Source of the DNA: Megalonaias nervosa
Taxonomy: Eukaryota; Mollusca; Bivalvia; Unionida; Unionidae
NCBI GenBank assembly: GCA_016617855.1
Contig: JAECUM010004967.1
Location: forward strand, 92,407 to 156,406
DNA: 64,000 nt
Reading direction: 5' to 3'
Shown here: positions 42,290 through 53,705 of the stretch, in pieces
Layout of the letters: each line of letters begins with the position of its first letter
How positions within the stretch are numbered: position 1 is the first letter of the stretch
The notes under the pieces: model-generated
The model's input: the letters and a program-made list of their open reading frames with translations, nothing else
What the model was told of the DNA's origin: nothing
Database searches by the model: none
Position numbers and translations under genes: made by a program

Positions 42290-42301
42290 GTTATTAATAA
42301 T
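42290..42301. promoter_or_regulatory. 12-bp divergent start region (PLA2 gene / ATPase gene)
   Basis: Only GTTATTAATAAT separates two divergent ATG codons. It is nearly palindromic (ATTATTAATAAT), so a single box could serve both genes. Confidence 0.45.
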
Positions 42302-42970
42302 ATGGATATAATTGATTTTTCGGCGACACGAAAACAGGAACCAGTAAAGCACCATTCAGCATTACCAAATTCGATAAGAATGATTATAATAGGTCCGTCT
42401 GGATCAGGTAAAACACAACTATTATTAAATTTAATAATGCGGTGGTTAAAATGGAGTAAATTGTATTTAGTAGCACCATCCGTAGATGATCAACACTGTT
42501 ACAAAATACTTAAAGATTTTAATGAAAATGCAAAATTGCTGAATGAAGACGGTGATGATGTTGTTGACTTTATCACAGATATTGATGAAGCCCCATCTGT
42601 AGATGACCTAAATGGATTTATTAATAATTTAGTGGTGTACGATGATATTATGTTGGACAGACAAACAAATCCAGCTAGAATATTTTCTCGAGGTAGACAC
42701 AAGAATACAGATGTTATATACGTCACACAAAGATATACACAAATACCCAAAGTGATCAGAGACAACTGCAATATTTTGGTTGTGTTTAATGGAGTAGATA
42801 ATTATACTTTACAGAATATTTATTATACTTGGTGTTCAGGGGATATGGATATGATGAAATTCAGAAACTTTTTTGCTCAAGCACAAGCTGTTACGTTTGG
42901 ATTTATTACAATAAATCTACATGATCCAAGATCCAGATATCGTATAGGTCTAGATAAAATCTTTGGTTAA
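42302..42970 (+). CDS. A32-type genome-packaging ATPase
   Basis: 222 residues from ATG at 42,302. Walker A is IIIGPSGSGKTQ (residues about 28-39) and Walker B is NLVVYDDIML (about 109-118); a downstream VIYVTQRYTQIPKVIRDNCN contains the sensor-like Gln/Arg region of the FtsK/HerA-A32 family. The family drives viral DNA into preformed capsids and is a hallmark of Polinton, adintovirus and NCLDV genomes. Length is normal for the family (about 200-260). The stop lies eight bases before the right terminal repeat, so this is the last gene of the element. The frame is intact. Confidence 0.9.
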   Translation: MDIIDFSATRKQEPVKHHSALPNSIRMIIIGPSGSGKTQLLLNLIMRWLKWSKLYLVAPSVDDQHCYKILKDFNENAKLLNEDGDDVVDFITDIDEAPSVDDLNGFINNLVVYDDIMLDRQTNPARIFSRGRHKNTDVIYVTQRYTQIPKVIRDNCNILVVFNGVDNYTLQNIYYTWCSGDMDMMKFRNFFAQAQAVTFGFITINLHDPRSRYRIGLDKIFG

Positions 42971-42978
42971 TCTGTGAT

Positions 42979-43917
42979 TAACTCTGCTCCTCCTCTGCTA
43001 GAGAATTATTTCCCCTTCTATGTATGTCTGTATGTATGCATGTTTGTCTGTATTTTAACTTATCAAAAATAATCAGTAGATCCCAGCGATTACCCTTCAA
43101 TGGAACCCCTCGATAGCCTGTGTGACTTTCATGGGGTCCTTACATTGTCATTCTCTCTCTCTTATGACTATTATGCGGCACACCCATGTTCTGTTTCTTT
43201 TGGCTAACACCCTTTCTGGATGTTTATTTGGGGGTTCTTCCATGGGGCAGAGAGCTCAAGGCATGCTACTGATTATTTTAGGGGGTAAATTTGCATAGAC
43301 ACACCTCCCGGCGAATTTCTAATCGACGAAAGCGAAATATTAGCATTTCAGAAGGTTGTCTAGGCATTGCGATTTCGATAAACCCCCACGAAACCCCGGG
43401 GTAGAATTCCAAAATAGAATCCGACCACGAGATACGTGGTGGTTTATCGAAATCTCAGGGGATGCCTCCCCCCCCCCCCTACTTATTAAAAGATATGGGC
43501 GACCCGGGGCGAACCGCAAACATCAGTGTTAAAGTTTCCAGCAACTTTAACATTGAGCTAACGAACTCGACTACGGATATATGTTTTAGAAATTATTATA
43601 TGTGATTATTGTGCAATAGCATTTGATATCTGATTTTACAAATAAATAAATATTTATAATTTTATTAAGATATTTTGCCATTATATGTATGAACCGATTA
43701 AAATGTATTATATTTAAAATTAAAACACGGAAATAAACTGCACACAAATACACGGACTATCGATAAACACAACTATTGTTTGAACTACTACGTCACACGT
43801 CCTTGAAAAATCGGTACGCATACCTATCTCAGTACATATATTATGTATGACTCACTTCACACTGTATATACATGCAATAGTTGATCTGGATAAATTCATA
43901 GCAGCAGGGAGGGTGAA
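42979..43917 (-). repeat. right terminal inverted repeat of the viral element (about 939 bp)
   Basis: Inverted copy of 27,833-28,777, from CTGCTCCTCCTCTGCTAGAG at its inner end to GCAGCAGGGAGGGTGAA at the tip. It shares the long palindrome (43,357-43,458) and the tRNA-like boxes. Differences include a longer C run at 43,470 and small indels, consistent with independent mutation after insertion. Confidence 0.92.
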
Positions 43918-44360
43918 CCAAGACATTTGGTAATGAATATATTTGCCTGATGATTAAGACAAATGATTTCGCGGTAGGCAGTCGAACCTTACACATTTGT
44001 CTTAATCATAATGCAAACTTTGCTCGAAAACCAAGTTGTAGGGTCCACCGCAGCAAGGGGGGTGGACAGACATTTGGTAATGAATATGTTTGCCTGATGA
44101 TTAAGACAAATGATTTCGCGGTAGGCAGTCGAACCTTACACATTTGTCTTAATCATCATTTCAAAATTTGCTCGAAACCAATTTGTAGGGTCCACCGCAG
44201 CAAAGGGGGGTGGACAGACATTTGATAATGAATATATTTGCCTGATGATTAAGACAAATGATTTCGCGGTACGGCAGTCGAACCCTACAGTTTGTCTTAA
44301 TCATCAATGTAAAATTTGCTCGAAACCAATTTGTAGGGTCCCCCCCCCCCTCCTGCTGCT
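43901..44360. repeat. three tandem units (143-149 bp) continuing from the right viral terminus
   Basis: Units start at GCAGCA near 43,901, 44,050 and 44,197 and share CATTTGGTAATGAATAT, TTTGCCTGATGATTAAGAC and GCGGTAGGCAGTCGAACC. Inside each is a hairpin: GATTAAGACAAATG inverted as CATTTGTCTTAATC. The first unit begins inside the viral terminal repeat (its last 17 bases). The array ends in CCCTCCTGCTGCT, an inverted copy of its own start motif, at about 44,350-44,360. The open frame across it is a translation of the repeat. Confidence 0.85.
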
Positions 44361-45785
44361 CACCGCTTTAGTCGATTTTCAGTGACTCGAACATACACAC
44401 TTTAGGTGGCAGGGGTTAGTTTCGTAAATTGGCCCCTGGCAAACTTCTTAACTTAAGACTATGGTGTGACTTTTTCAGCTATTATTGTTTACTAATTAAA
44501 GATATGGATATATTTGTAAACTAGGTGTTTCGGGCTTGTGTTGTTCTTGAAATTGATGTCAGGCATGTACACTTTCCATGGTTAATCTGCAGTATGTAGA
44601 TAGTGAAATACCAATAGTCAGCTAGGAAGAAGAGCTAGCCTCCCTTGTTATTTTAGCGCAAAAGTCTCTATGGTGACTTGTCGCATTTTTATAACAGCAA
44701 GACTTTGTCTATAAAAATCATATCAATATCTCACATACAAGGGAGCGTACCTACAAGGGAGAGCAAAAGTTAATCCGAGAAGCGTTCTTTTGAGGAATTT
44801 ATAGAAATTTGGTAGGTATCCGTTTTTGGTTTATATGATTTTACAACAAAGTACATGCTTTGATATGGTATACTTTTAATACCAATACTATTCATGTTAC
44901 CTATGCTTAAAGATGTGTGAATTTATACAAGGTCAACATATGAATTAAAACAGAAGTTAACTTGTTCTTGGTGGGTACAACCATACCAGTAGCTTATATT
45001 CTGGATACAAGGGAAAAGTATGTTGTATCATCTGCGTATTAAGCGAATATCTTTATATGACTCTAACTCAAGGGTCTAACACATTACTAAATTTTAAGAT
45101 CTGTTTCTTGATGTAATGAAGCATAACTTTAAACTATCGAAATTTCAATTGTTTTATCAAACTTGGCAATATTAAATGCTCCAAACATTTTATCTGTAAA
45201 AGATAGTTTATTCCTGTTTCTTTTGAATTACACAAAGGAAACAAAAACTGGCAAGAACTTGCTATACCCATTCAAGTTTTAACTACCGTGCTTGAAATGA
45301 ATACGCAATTTACTTTTTTATGGTATGTTTAAATGTTAAATGCAATAATAGCACTCCAAATACTTTTTTATCATATTGGGGTCACAAAAAATCCTACTTA
45401 CAGACCTGGGGGAATGCATGCTACGTTTACATAGGAAGCATTACCTCAAATTTTACAGAGACTCCAAACTTGCTTAAGTTTCTACTTGGCACCAGGGACT
45501 TAGTCACTAGGACGGGGATTTGTAAAGAAAATAAAATGCAAAAGATATTTCAAGATTATGAAGCTGTTGGATAATAATGATTGGAAAGAGAAACGTTTGC
45601 CAATAACAGACTTCAGTTATTTTATATGGTTTTCATGTTGTTATCCGAATGTTAAAATTCATGGATTCCAAGGGTTACAAATGCTCGATAACTACAAATG
45701 AAATGATGGGTTAAAATTAAGACCAATGTAGGAAAACAATTAGAATGTGATTTGTTTATTGTTTCTTTTCTACTTCCATACAACC

Positions 45786-45852
<67 letters not shown>

Positions 45853-45905
45853 TTTGTGTGCTATAAGGATTTACGTACAATGGCCGACACACACACACAC
45901 ACACA

Positions 45906-45978
<73 letters not shown>

Positions 45979-46789
45979 AAAATGATCAAATCATATTTCA
46001 TTACGATCAACTCGAATTTGTTATTAGTATTTTAACATGTAATTACCCATTCCTCCAATTCTTTAATTCTTTTACACGTTGTAACACTTGTGAAAGAGTC
46101 CCAACTAACAATTTTGTAAAGTAAATATTATTATTTAAGCACTGAATTCACTTAAAGAAAATCTGGAATGAGGAGTCTCATCATCATGACAGTATATTCA
46201 TCAACTTATGTGTCCTATCTTCTCCAGTACTGTGAAGGGAATGGTTATAACACATAAATACGTGAAGTAGAAGTAAAGAAAGGCTGGGTGGCAATGAGGA
46301 TCAAACTCAGGACCATTAGTACCACATTTAAGCATAATGACCACTAGACCAATAGGTCATGACCAGCCAGGTTGTGATCTTAAATACCTTGACCATTGTA
46401 TTTAGTCACCCCAGTACTTGGACAGTCACCAACATAATTTATATAGTTAACATTGCATTTATTTGTAGTGGTAGTCAATAACGAAGTTAGTACCATTAAT
46501 GTAGGTAGAAATAATACTGATAGTACTAATATCAGTAACGGCGGTAGTAGTAGAACAATTATTAGCTAAATGGATAGATGGAGTAATGCTACTAATAGTG
46601 ATCAAAACGACAGTTTGACTAGACGTAGTAAGTAGCAGTAGTAACTGTAATATTAATGGCAGCAATATCAATCAGCAGTAGTATTTGTACAGTAGAAAAC
46701 GAAGAAACTAAATGTAATAAAAGTAGAATAAATACTAATAATATCTGCGAGCTAGTAATTGTACAGTATAGAAAATGAAGAAACTAGTA
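44361..46789. other. non-coding region with a diverged dispersed repeat and microsatellites
   Basis: No gene. Bases about 44,640-45,060 and 46,140-46,440 are diverged copies of a repeat also found at 47,770-48,960 and 54,150-55,220 (shared sentences such as GCACTGAATTCA, CTCAGGACCATTAGTACC, ATTATCTGGATTGCG). The minus strand of 46,280-46,380 has a tRNA-like head (TTGGTCTAGTGGTCATTATGC and GAGTTTGATCC). A degenerate AGT/AAT trinucleotide tract lies at 46,465-46,800. Confidence 0.6.
45787..45974. repeat. compound (TA)n-(CA)n-(TA)n microsatellite
   Basis: TA run at 45,787-45,849, CA runs at 45,889-45,934, and TA run at 45,935-45,974. Confidence 0.95.
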
Positions 46790-46859
46790 CTAGTAATAGT
46801 AGAGTGTTTGTGATTTGGACTTTGTAAGTAACTTGAACAATCCTGCAGTCATATCCCTA

Positions 46860-47112
46860 CAACGTCTGTAGTGTGGCAGTTTACAGTGATGTCTAGAACT
46901 GGGACATCATGCAGCAGACACGTAGCAAATGTCCCGCCCAGTCACATTATCCTGACTCCAGGCCGACCAGTTCTAACACGAACAGGCTAATGCTGAGCAA
47001 GGCAGTGTTATTACCATTTTTATAAGCCTTTGGTATAACTCGGCCGGAGTTTGAACCCACGACCTCCCGCATTTGAGTCGGACTCTCTAACCACTAGGCC
47101 ACCGGAGCGATA
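46860..47112 (-). mobile_element. tRNA-headed SINE (family A), left arm only
   Basis: Minus-strand head CGCTCCGGTGGCCTAGTGGTTAGAG with B box GGGTTCAAACTCC, and a body matching 6,262-6,470. The corresponding place in the right arm (about 63,645-63,910) lacks this element, so it inserted after the arms formed or was lost from one. Confidence 0.75.
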
Positions 47113-47212
47113 CAGTAATAGATAAAGTAATGCTATTAGTAACAACGAAAGCAGCAGCTGTAGAATACGAAAACGTTGACAGTTATGGTAATAGTTGAAG
47201 TTGTTGTTGTTG

Positions 47213-47336
47213 ATGTAGGGTTTAACGTACCCACGTTAGCCGAACCTAAGACTCGAACCCATGCAGACAGAGGTGAGATGGCAGTGTTCCGTAACAGTGA
47301 GCGCTGCAGACCACTAGGCCACTCGGGGACCCAATA
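47213..47336 (-). mobile_element. tRNA-headed SINE (family B) fragment
   Basis: Minus-strand head GGTCCCCGAGTGGCCTAGTGG and B box GGGTTCGAGTC. Related to the element at 63,668-63,900 (both contain CCCACGCAGACAG/CCATGCAGACAG and GGTGAGATGGCAGTG), which lies in the same rather than inverted orientation. Confidence 0.65.
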
Positions 47337-49392
47337 GTTGAAGTAATTCGAGTAGTATTAGTATCAATATCGGTAGTAGAAGTAGTAGCAGTAGTAGTAG
47401 TACTTGTTAGTAGTAATAGTAATAGCATTAGTAGTGGCCTTATAAGTTATAATTACTAGAAATAGTGAAGGTAGTCGAGGTATGTAGTTACATTTATGAG
47501 CCTACATTCAGAGATGAACCGACGGATGTACAATTTGGAAGATATGTATGCAGCATTGCGCGGTAATTTTCCATTTATGCCTTTTATTCTTGTTTTCCAT
47601 TCTGTCTATTCATGTACAGACTAATTCACTTGAACTAGATACACATCTCCCAGGTTTACACTGTAAATTTGTACTAGCATTCCTCCACTGATAAGACTAA
47701 ACGGTTAGGTCACGTTTATAATGCAGCTCGTTGCTACGTATTTGAAAAACTCGTTGCAAGGATTAATCGTTTTGTTTATAGCAACATGATTTGGTCTGCG
47801 GAAAAGAGACACGCACGTATTTTAACACCAAAGAGAGCGACGATCTTAATTCGAACAGCTGACTGCTTTAGGGACTGATACAAATTTTGTAAGTATAATT
47901 TATCTTGCTTATGATTTTGTAACAAAGTACATGTTTTGGCATCGTATATTTTGTCTGTGATTTTATTAAAAAAAGTACATGTTTTGGCATGGTATATTAT
48001 TTCTGTTTTTGATTTTGTAACAAAGTATGTGTTTTGGCATGATGTATTTTCTAGAACAAATGCCATTTATAATGCCAATGTGAATTGCTACGGAGTCAAT
48101 GTTTGAATTCAAAATGTCTTTACTTTGTTTTTAGTAGGTACACCAAATACCGCGTGTAAAATGTTGGGGCCCAGGGAAAAGTATTTTTATTATCTGGATT
48201 TCGTATTGAAAGGGCATCTTTATTTGGTTTTATCTGAATTGCTTGTTAAAAGGGCAAATTTATTTTGCATCACCTGGATTGCAAATTAAAGGACATTTTA
48301 ATTTTGTACAATCTGGATTGCTTTTTTAAGGGGCATCTTGTTTTGGATAATATCAGTCATGAGGCGGATTTGGTAAGGTCGACAGGCTCTGATTCTAATG
48401 TTACTAGTTCGAATACCTGTCCTGGCCATGTAAGGACTGCATCGGTTTTGTCTACGGATCGCCCATTATATGTTGATGTTCTGTTAAACACTAATTTAGT
48501 CATTTGTATTGTATGCAATTAAGTTAAAACGAAGTATTAATACTTTAATTGAAAGAAAACCCTATGATCAGGAAAGGGTACGATGATACGTCAAAGTTTG
48601 ATTCGCAGAATCTGAATTTTAACTACCTGACTTACCCATTTATCACTTTGATTTGAGACCTGCGAAAGAGGTCCACTTGACAATTCTGTACAGTTATGAT
48701 TATCTTTAAGGCAATTAATTCATTTCAAGAAAATTTACAGTGTCGAGTCTCAGCATATATATTTATTTCTGAGTCAAACTTTCCGATGACATGCATAAAA
48801 TGAGCATAACACACGAAGTTGCACAAAATAACAAGAAAGGTTTGGTGTCAATGAATATAACACTCAGGACCATTAACACTAAATTCGGAGATAAAGACCT
48901 CTAGACTAATGGGTGTAGACCAGGTAATTTTGTGATCTTGACTCCTGCACGTAGGCGCCCAAGCACCTTGTCATTGACTCACAATTATCTCAAGGCCCAG
49001 ATATACCAGTCAAACGCCAAACGTCTCTCAAATATCACCAGCTTCAATTCCTGTATGTTGAAATACTTCCAAATGTCAGGGGGCATACGTAAGTTGCCAC
49101 CTCTTGGAATCACTTAGACATATTTAGTAAGTGACAGGTTTTGTAAAAACTGCAAAGACCTTGAATGTATTACATCCTAGCTAACACTGGCATATAACAT
49201 TCAAATAATTTAGTGTAGCTGACTAATATTGTTGTATAAGATTTCAATTATGAATTTACTACAAAGTGACTAACACTACAGTAATCTTTCAAAGGAGTTG
49301 AAATGCATGAAGTGTACTTCTTGTGGTTGCAGAAAGTCTTATATTGCTGTAGCTCTGACTTACTGATCTTAATGATGGTCTTGGCATCAAGT

Positions 49393-49430
<38 letters not shown>

Positions 49431-50784
49431 CGTCGAGAATTTAGCACTAATTGACAAAATTAACCCAAACTATATATGGTAGTAAAATTGGATGTCAATG
49501 TTTTATTTATGATAACAAAGTATGCTTTGGAGGAAACTTTAACATGTTAAATACATTGTGGAAAAATGGCATAAAAATTGTCCTTATTCAGTTAAAGTTA
49601 CAAGAGAGAGAGAGAGGGGGAGCTGTTTAATTATTCCCTTATTAAGCTGTAAAAGCATCAATGTGATTCTAATAAAGAGTTTTGAAATATACGAAGATCT
49701 ATGAAGTTTACTTGGTCTTTATGAAATGCATTGAATATGTATTACATTTTAGTTTGATATATTTTAATATATAAAATGAATAATTTTGACTGCTTTCCTA
49801 TGTCAAATTTAACAACACCGTGCAAAATCTAATGCACAATCAGCAAATACAAGACACGAAAAATGTTATTCCTTTTGGCGGTATCTCACGGTGTCCTCTT
49901 TTCAATAAGCTTTCTAGCAGTTCAGCTTACCCTGACAAGAATTTATACATGTCTTACGGTTATCAGAATATACACCCGTACGGTTCAGTTTATCGATAAT
50001 CCGATACTTTTAATCCAGTATCTAAACTGTCAGATTCCGTAAACGTTGCACGTGAGATCTTTGCTAATACGGCATTATTATTCCATTCGTCCTGCTAGTC
50101 TCTTAATGGTAACACAACAATTCCGTTGGTTATGTTTGTCTTCTCAGACTGTCTATCTTTCTCTCCCTCTCTCTTAATGGGAATATATACATAACGGGTT
50201 TTGACGTTTCGATACAACAACCTCATACACTGCTGACGCTTTATTTGTTGAAGACACTTATGTAATAAACCGGATTAAAAACATAGCAGAGTCAGACTTT
50301 TGTATGCATACTATACACATTTATTTAAGATGCAAGATTCAAATAAACTGAGCATTCAGCAGTGCTCAAGATTCATGGAAATATGTTGTGGAAATTCTAA
50401 TTTGACATTAGGTCTGACATTTGAGCATTTTGCTTGTACGGTTGATTTTTATCCTTGCTTGCAGTCGCTGATGTGAAGGGGAAAAAATCGCCAACTTTTT
50501 GTATCTGTATGACTTGACTCACACGTAGTTTATTATTTATTATTGACTATGGGAAAAGGGGGTGGGGTGTACTATTAATAAGATTCTCCTTATGCATATA
50601 ATATACAATCTCGGGCCGAAAACGATGTATCACTTAGAATTCTCGTAGGTAATGTTGAGTTAATAGGACTGAAGCAGATCAGGGGAAACGACTTGTCCTG
50701 TGGCTGTTTCCGACACAAAAAATGGCTGTGTCCCTTGGACGGCGTCCTAATCGACGACTACTTGAAGTTGGATGTGTGTGTTTG
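47337..50784. other. non-coding part of the left arm
   Basis: No gene. A dispersed-repeat copy (47,770-48,960) contains tRNA-like boxes near 48,360-48,420. GA-dinucleotide tracts lie at 49,394-49,423 and 49,601-49,618. A degenerate AGT trinucleotide tract lies at 47,345-47,440. Everything recurs inverted in the right arm. Confidence 0.6.
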
Positions 50785-50933
50785 CATGGGCGCCCGCAGG
50801 ATTGTTTGCAGGGGGGTCAGGACTTTGTGCAGGTGGGTCAGGATTTTCAGTCAGTCAGTCACGGTCGGGAGAGTCAGTATGATTTCCTGGGGGGTCACGT
50901 GACTCCCCCTGACCCATGCTGCGGGCGCCCATG
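50785..50933. mobile_element. GC-rich foldback MITE (left-arm copy)
   Basis: CATGGGCGCCCGCAG is inverted at its right end as CTGCGGGCGCCCATG. GGGTCAGG words lie inside in opposite orientations, so the whole 149 bases fold back. It is much GC-richer than its surroundings. The right-arm copy is at 60,076-60,361. Confidence 0.85.
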
Positions 50934-52029
50934 TGTGTTGGGGGGTGGGCTGAAAATATATTTATCAGATCGAAAGTTTCAGTCTAAGAAAGTGATATTT
51001 GAATATAACAAAATACATTCAATGATCACACATGCATTTATCGAATTGATTATGTGTGATATGAGGTGATAATTATTTTCAACCAATGATCACATAGCGA
51101 AATTGTTAATGCGATGCAAATAATTGCAAAATAAATATTAAGTAAATCATAGAAATAACTAAATTCTAAAATTAGAGTAGACACACATGTCTTGCTATAT
51201 TGACTCATAAACCTGGCTGTTACGTGCTGCTGTACATACCCAACGAATTTGGGCATCGAATGGTCTGTTATCTCCTTGCTTATGCACCCGCTTTCTGGCT
51301 ATCGATTCGAAATGTAACGGGTATACAATACTATATAGTTTGAAATTTGCTATAAAACTGTTGGAAGCTGGAAGACTTGGAAAATTGTTGGAATATCCTA
51401 ACTAGTCTTGGGACTATAAATCTATGCAAAATTAATTATTAATTCTAACTATAAAGATATACTTGTTGAAATTATTATCAGGGGTAAATACTTTATTGAC
51501 AATTTATCCAAAATCCGTTGCTGAACCACAATTTGGTAACTCGTATAGCCATCTGTACGGATAGACTAGACTGGACCTATCTTGCGCATGGTCAGTGAGA
51601 TATCAACAGCAATGGCAGCGATCAACGATGGTTGCACTCAGTGATGGATCCAATTAAGCCCAGTATTTTCTATAAGGATCGATGACGTCTATTCAATATT
51701 ATTCAGTATTATCTCCGATAATCAAATATGATCTCCGCAATCGCCCCAAGCTATAAAGCTTATCCTTATCATATCAAATTTGTAAATGCGTCCTTCGACA
51801 TGGTCAGTAGGTCAGAGTACATGTACACATTGCGTATACCGTAATCAGTTAATAGTTTCAGCGACCATTATATTTTTAACTGTAACTAATGTTCTTACTA
51901 TTTGAAAAATGTAATTGCTGAAAAACAAAAATCAGTTGTGTAGTGTAATTATTCTGGTGATCTTATATGTCGCTGATTTCACGAATTTTCTTCAGTTAGG
52001 GGCCTACCTTAAAGATTAGGAAATCTCTG

Positions 52030-52083
<54 letters not shown>

Positions 52084-52850
52084 TTCTGTGTAAGAATTTA
52101 CAGATGTATTTTATGTAACACTAAAAGTTGAAGGGAATCCAAGGAAACGAGATAAAATTCAAGATCACCATTTGTGGTTTGTCGAATTTATTTTGGGTGG
52201 TGCACAGACGGGATTTTCATTCGTATTCGTAGTTAGATTGAAATTCTTTCAGGATATCAGGTCAGCACGTAAGAAGTCATGGCCAAACATTAAACGATTG
52301 GAACATTTTGATTACTTTTTGTAACAAGACACATCATCCCGTTCTATGAATAAGTTGATTTAGCATCAACGTTTACTATGGGACAAGGCATATATGAAAT
52401 GAGAAGATATACAAATCAGTATGTGAATACCATCCTTTAGGAAAGACTCCACTATCAAGAGTTATTCCTTTCTCAAATTTATCAAATATTATTTATGTAA
52501 TTATTCACAGATTCATCAGTTGAATTATCCAAAATGTAAAAGTAATTTCTCTTCCAGACTGTTGTTTAATGAATGACCACAGTAACGATTGAAAGATGTT
52601 CTAAATGACATGATAATATGTCACAGTTAAGTAATCTATAATGGTTATTTGAAGGTGGGAATTTTTGTTTAGAAATTACATTCAGTGTATGTCAGAATGT
52701 TAAAATTTCTTAATATAATTTATCTTGCACCTTCTTTCCTAATTTGTTTTAAAAATGGAAAATACACCTAATAAGGATATGAATGGGTATGGTAGATAAA
52801 TGTCCAAAAACATCAAATAGTTGTAATACTTATTTTGCCATTGAGGCTTT
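50934..52850. other. non-coding part of the left arm; (CA)n at 52,032-52,081
   Basis: No gene. A CA dinucleotide run of about 25 units lies at 52,032-52,081. The 68-codon minus-strand frame at 51,050-51,256 is conserved with one residue change in the other arm, but recent duplication explains this. Confidence 0.5.
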
Positions 52851-53705
52851 TCTACTTATTAATTTGTTGTATCATCTTGTGAGCAAACTGTTGTATTACT
52901 TATCTTGCTATTGAGACTTTTCTATTTATCACTTTATTGTATCCTCTTGTGAGCAAACTGTTGTATTACTTACCTTGCTATTGAGACTTTTCTATTTATC
53001 AGTTTATTGTATCCTCTTGTGAGCAAACTGTTGTATTACTTATCTTGCCATTGAGGCTTTTCTATTTATTAATTTATTGTAGTCTCTTGTGAGCAAACTG
53101 TTGTATTACTGATCTTGCCATTGAGGCCTTTCTATTTATTAATTTATTTTAGTCTCTTGTGAACAAACGGTTGTATTACTTACCTTGCTATTGAGACTTT
53201 CTAGGTATTAATTTGATTTGCCCAATTGACAGCATACAGGTAAGATACTTATCTTTCCAATGAGTTTCCTTTCTATGTATTAATTTGATTTGCCCAATTG
53301 ACAGCATACAGGTATGATACTTATCTTTCCACTGAGTTTCCTTTAAAGGTATTAATTTGATTTGCCCAACTGACAGCATACCGGTATGATACTTATCTTT
53401 CCACTGAGTTTCCTTTCAAGGTATTAATTTGATTTGCCCAACTGACAGCATACCGGTATGATACTTATCTTTCCACTGAGTTTCCTTTCTAGGTATTAAT
53501 TTGATTTGCCCAATTGACAGCATACAGGTATGATACTTATCTTTCCACTGTGTTTCCTTTCTAGGTATTAATTTGATTTGCCCAACTGACAGCATACAGG
53601 TATGATACTTATCTTTCCACTGAGTTTCCTTTAAAGGTATTAATTTGATTTGACCAATTGACAGCATACAGGTAAGATACTTATCTTTCCAATGAGTTTC
53701 GTCAC
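52851..53705. repeat. two adjacent related 71-72-bp minisatellites (left arm)
   Basis: First array (about 52,851-53,205): units with TTGCCATTGAGGCTTTTCTA and GTGAGCAAACTGTTGTATTA. Second array (about 53,206-53,705): units with ATCTTTCCACTGAGTTTCC, TTAATTTGATTTGCCCAA and TGACAGCATACAGGTATGA. The two units align with each other in length and layout, so one probably derives from the other. The minus-strand repeats of GQIKLIPRKETQWKDKYHT are translations of the second array. Confidence 0.9.

Larger units (their letters stand above)
27833..43917. mobile_element. integrated Polinton/adintovirus-like element (endogenous virus), 16.1 kb
   Basis: The element is bounded by inverted repeats of about 0.94 kb and has compact coding between them, with intergenic gaps mostly under 60 bases and no introns. 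Hallmark genes are a DD35E retroviral-type integrase, A32-type packaging ATPase, adenain-like cysteine protease, double-jelly-roll capsid candidate, fibre-like protein and a PLA2-domain protein. This set defines Polinton/Maverick and adintovirus-like viruses of animals. It departs from classical Polintons in its replicase, which joins a short family B polymerase to an SF1 helicase and an HNH motif. Three genes are frame-split, so this copy may be defective or may use recoding. Most other frames are intact, implying recent integration. No clear 6-bp target duplication is visible next to the termini. Confidence 0.88.

Noticed and set aside
27827..43923. Target-site duplication of the viral element
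   Set aside because: The six bases outside each tip (TTGTCA-like and CCAAGA) do not match, and the outer motif copies make the exact end uncertain. None is claimed.
43950..44225. 91-codon open frame with duplicated segment
   Set aside because: It is the translation of the tandem units at the right viral terminus.
48265..48522. 85-codon frame conserved in both palindrome arms (62,652-62,909)
   Set aside because: Identity follows from the recent inverted duplication. The sequence overlaps the tRNA-like part of a dispersed repeat and has no protein features.
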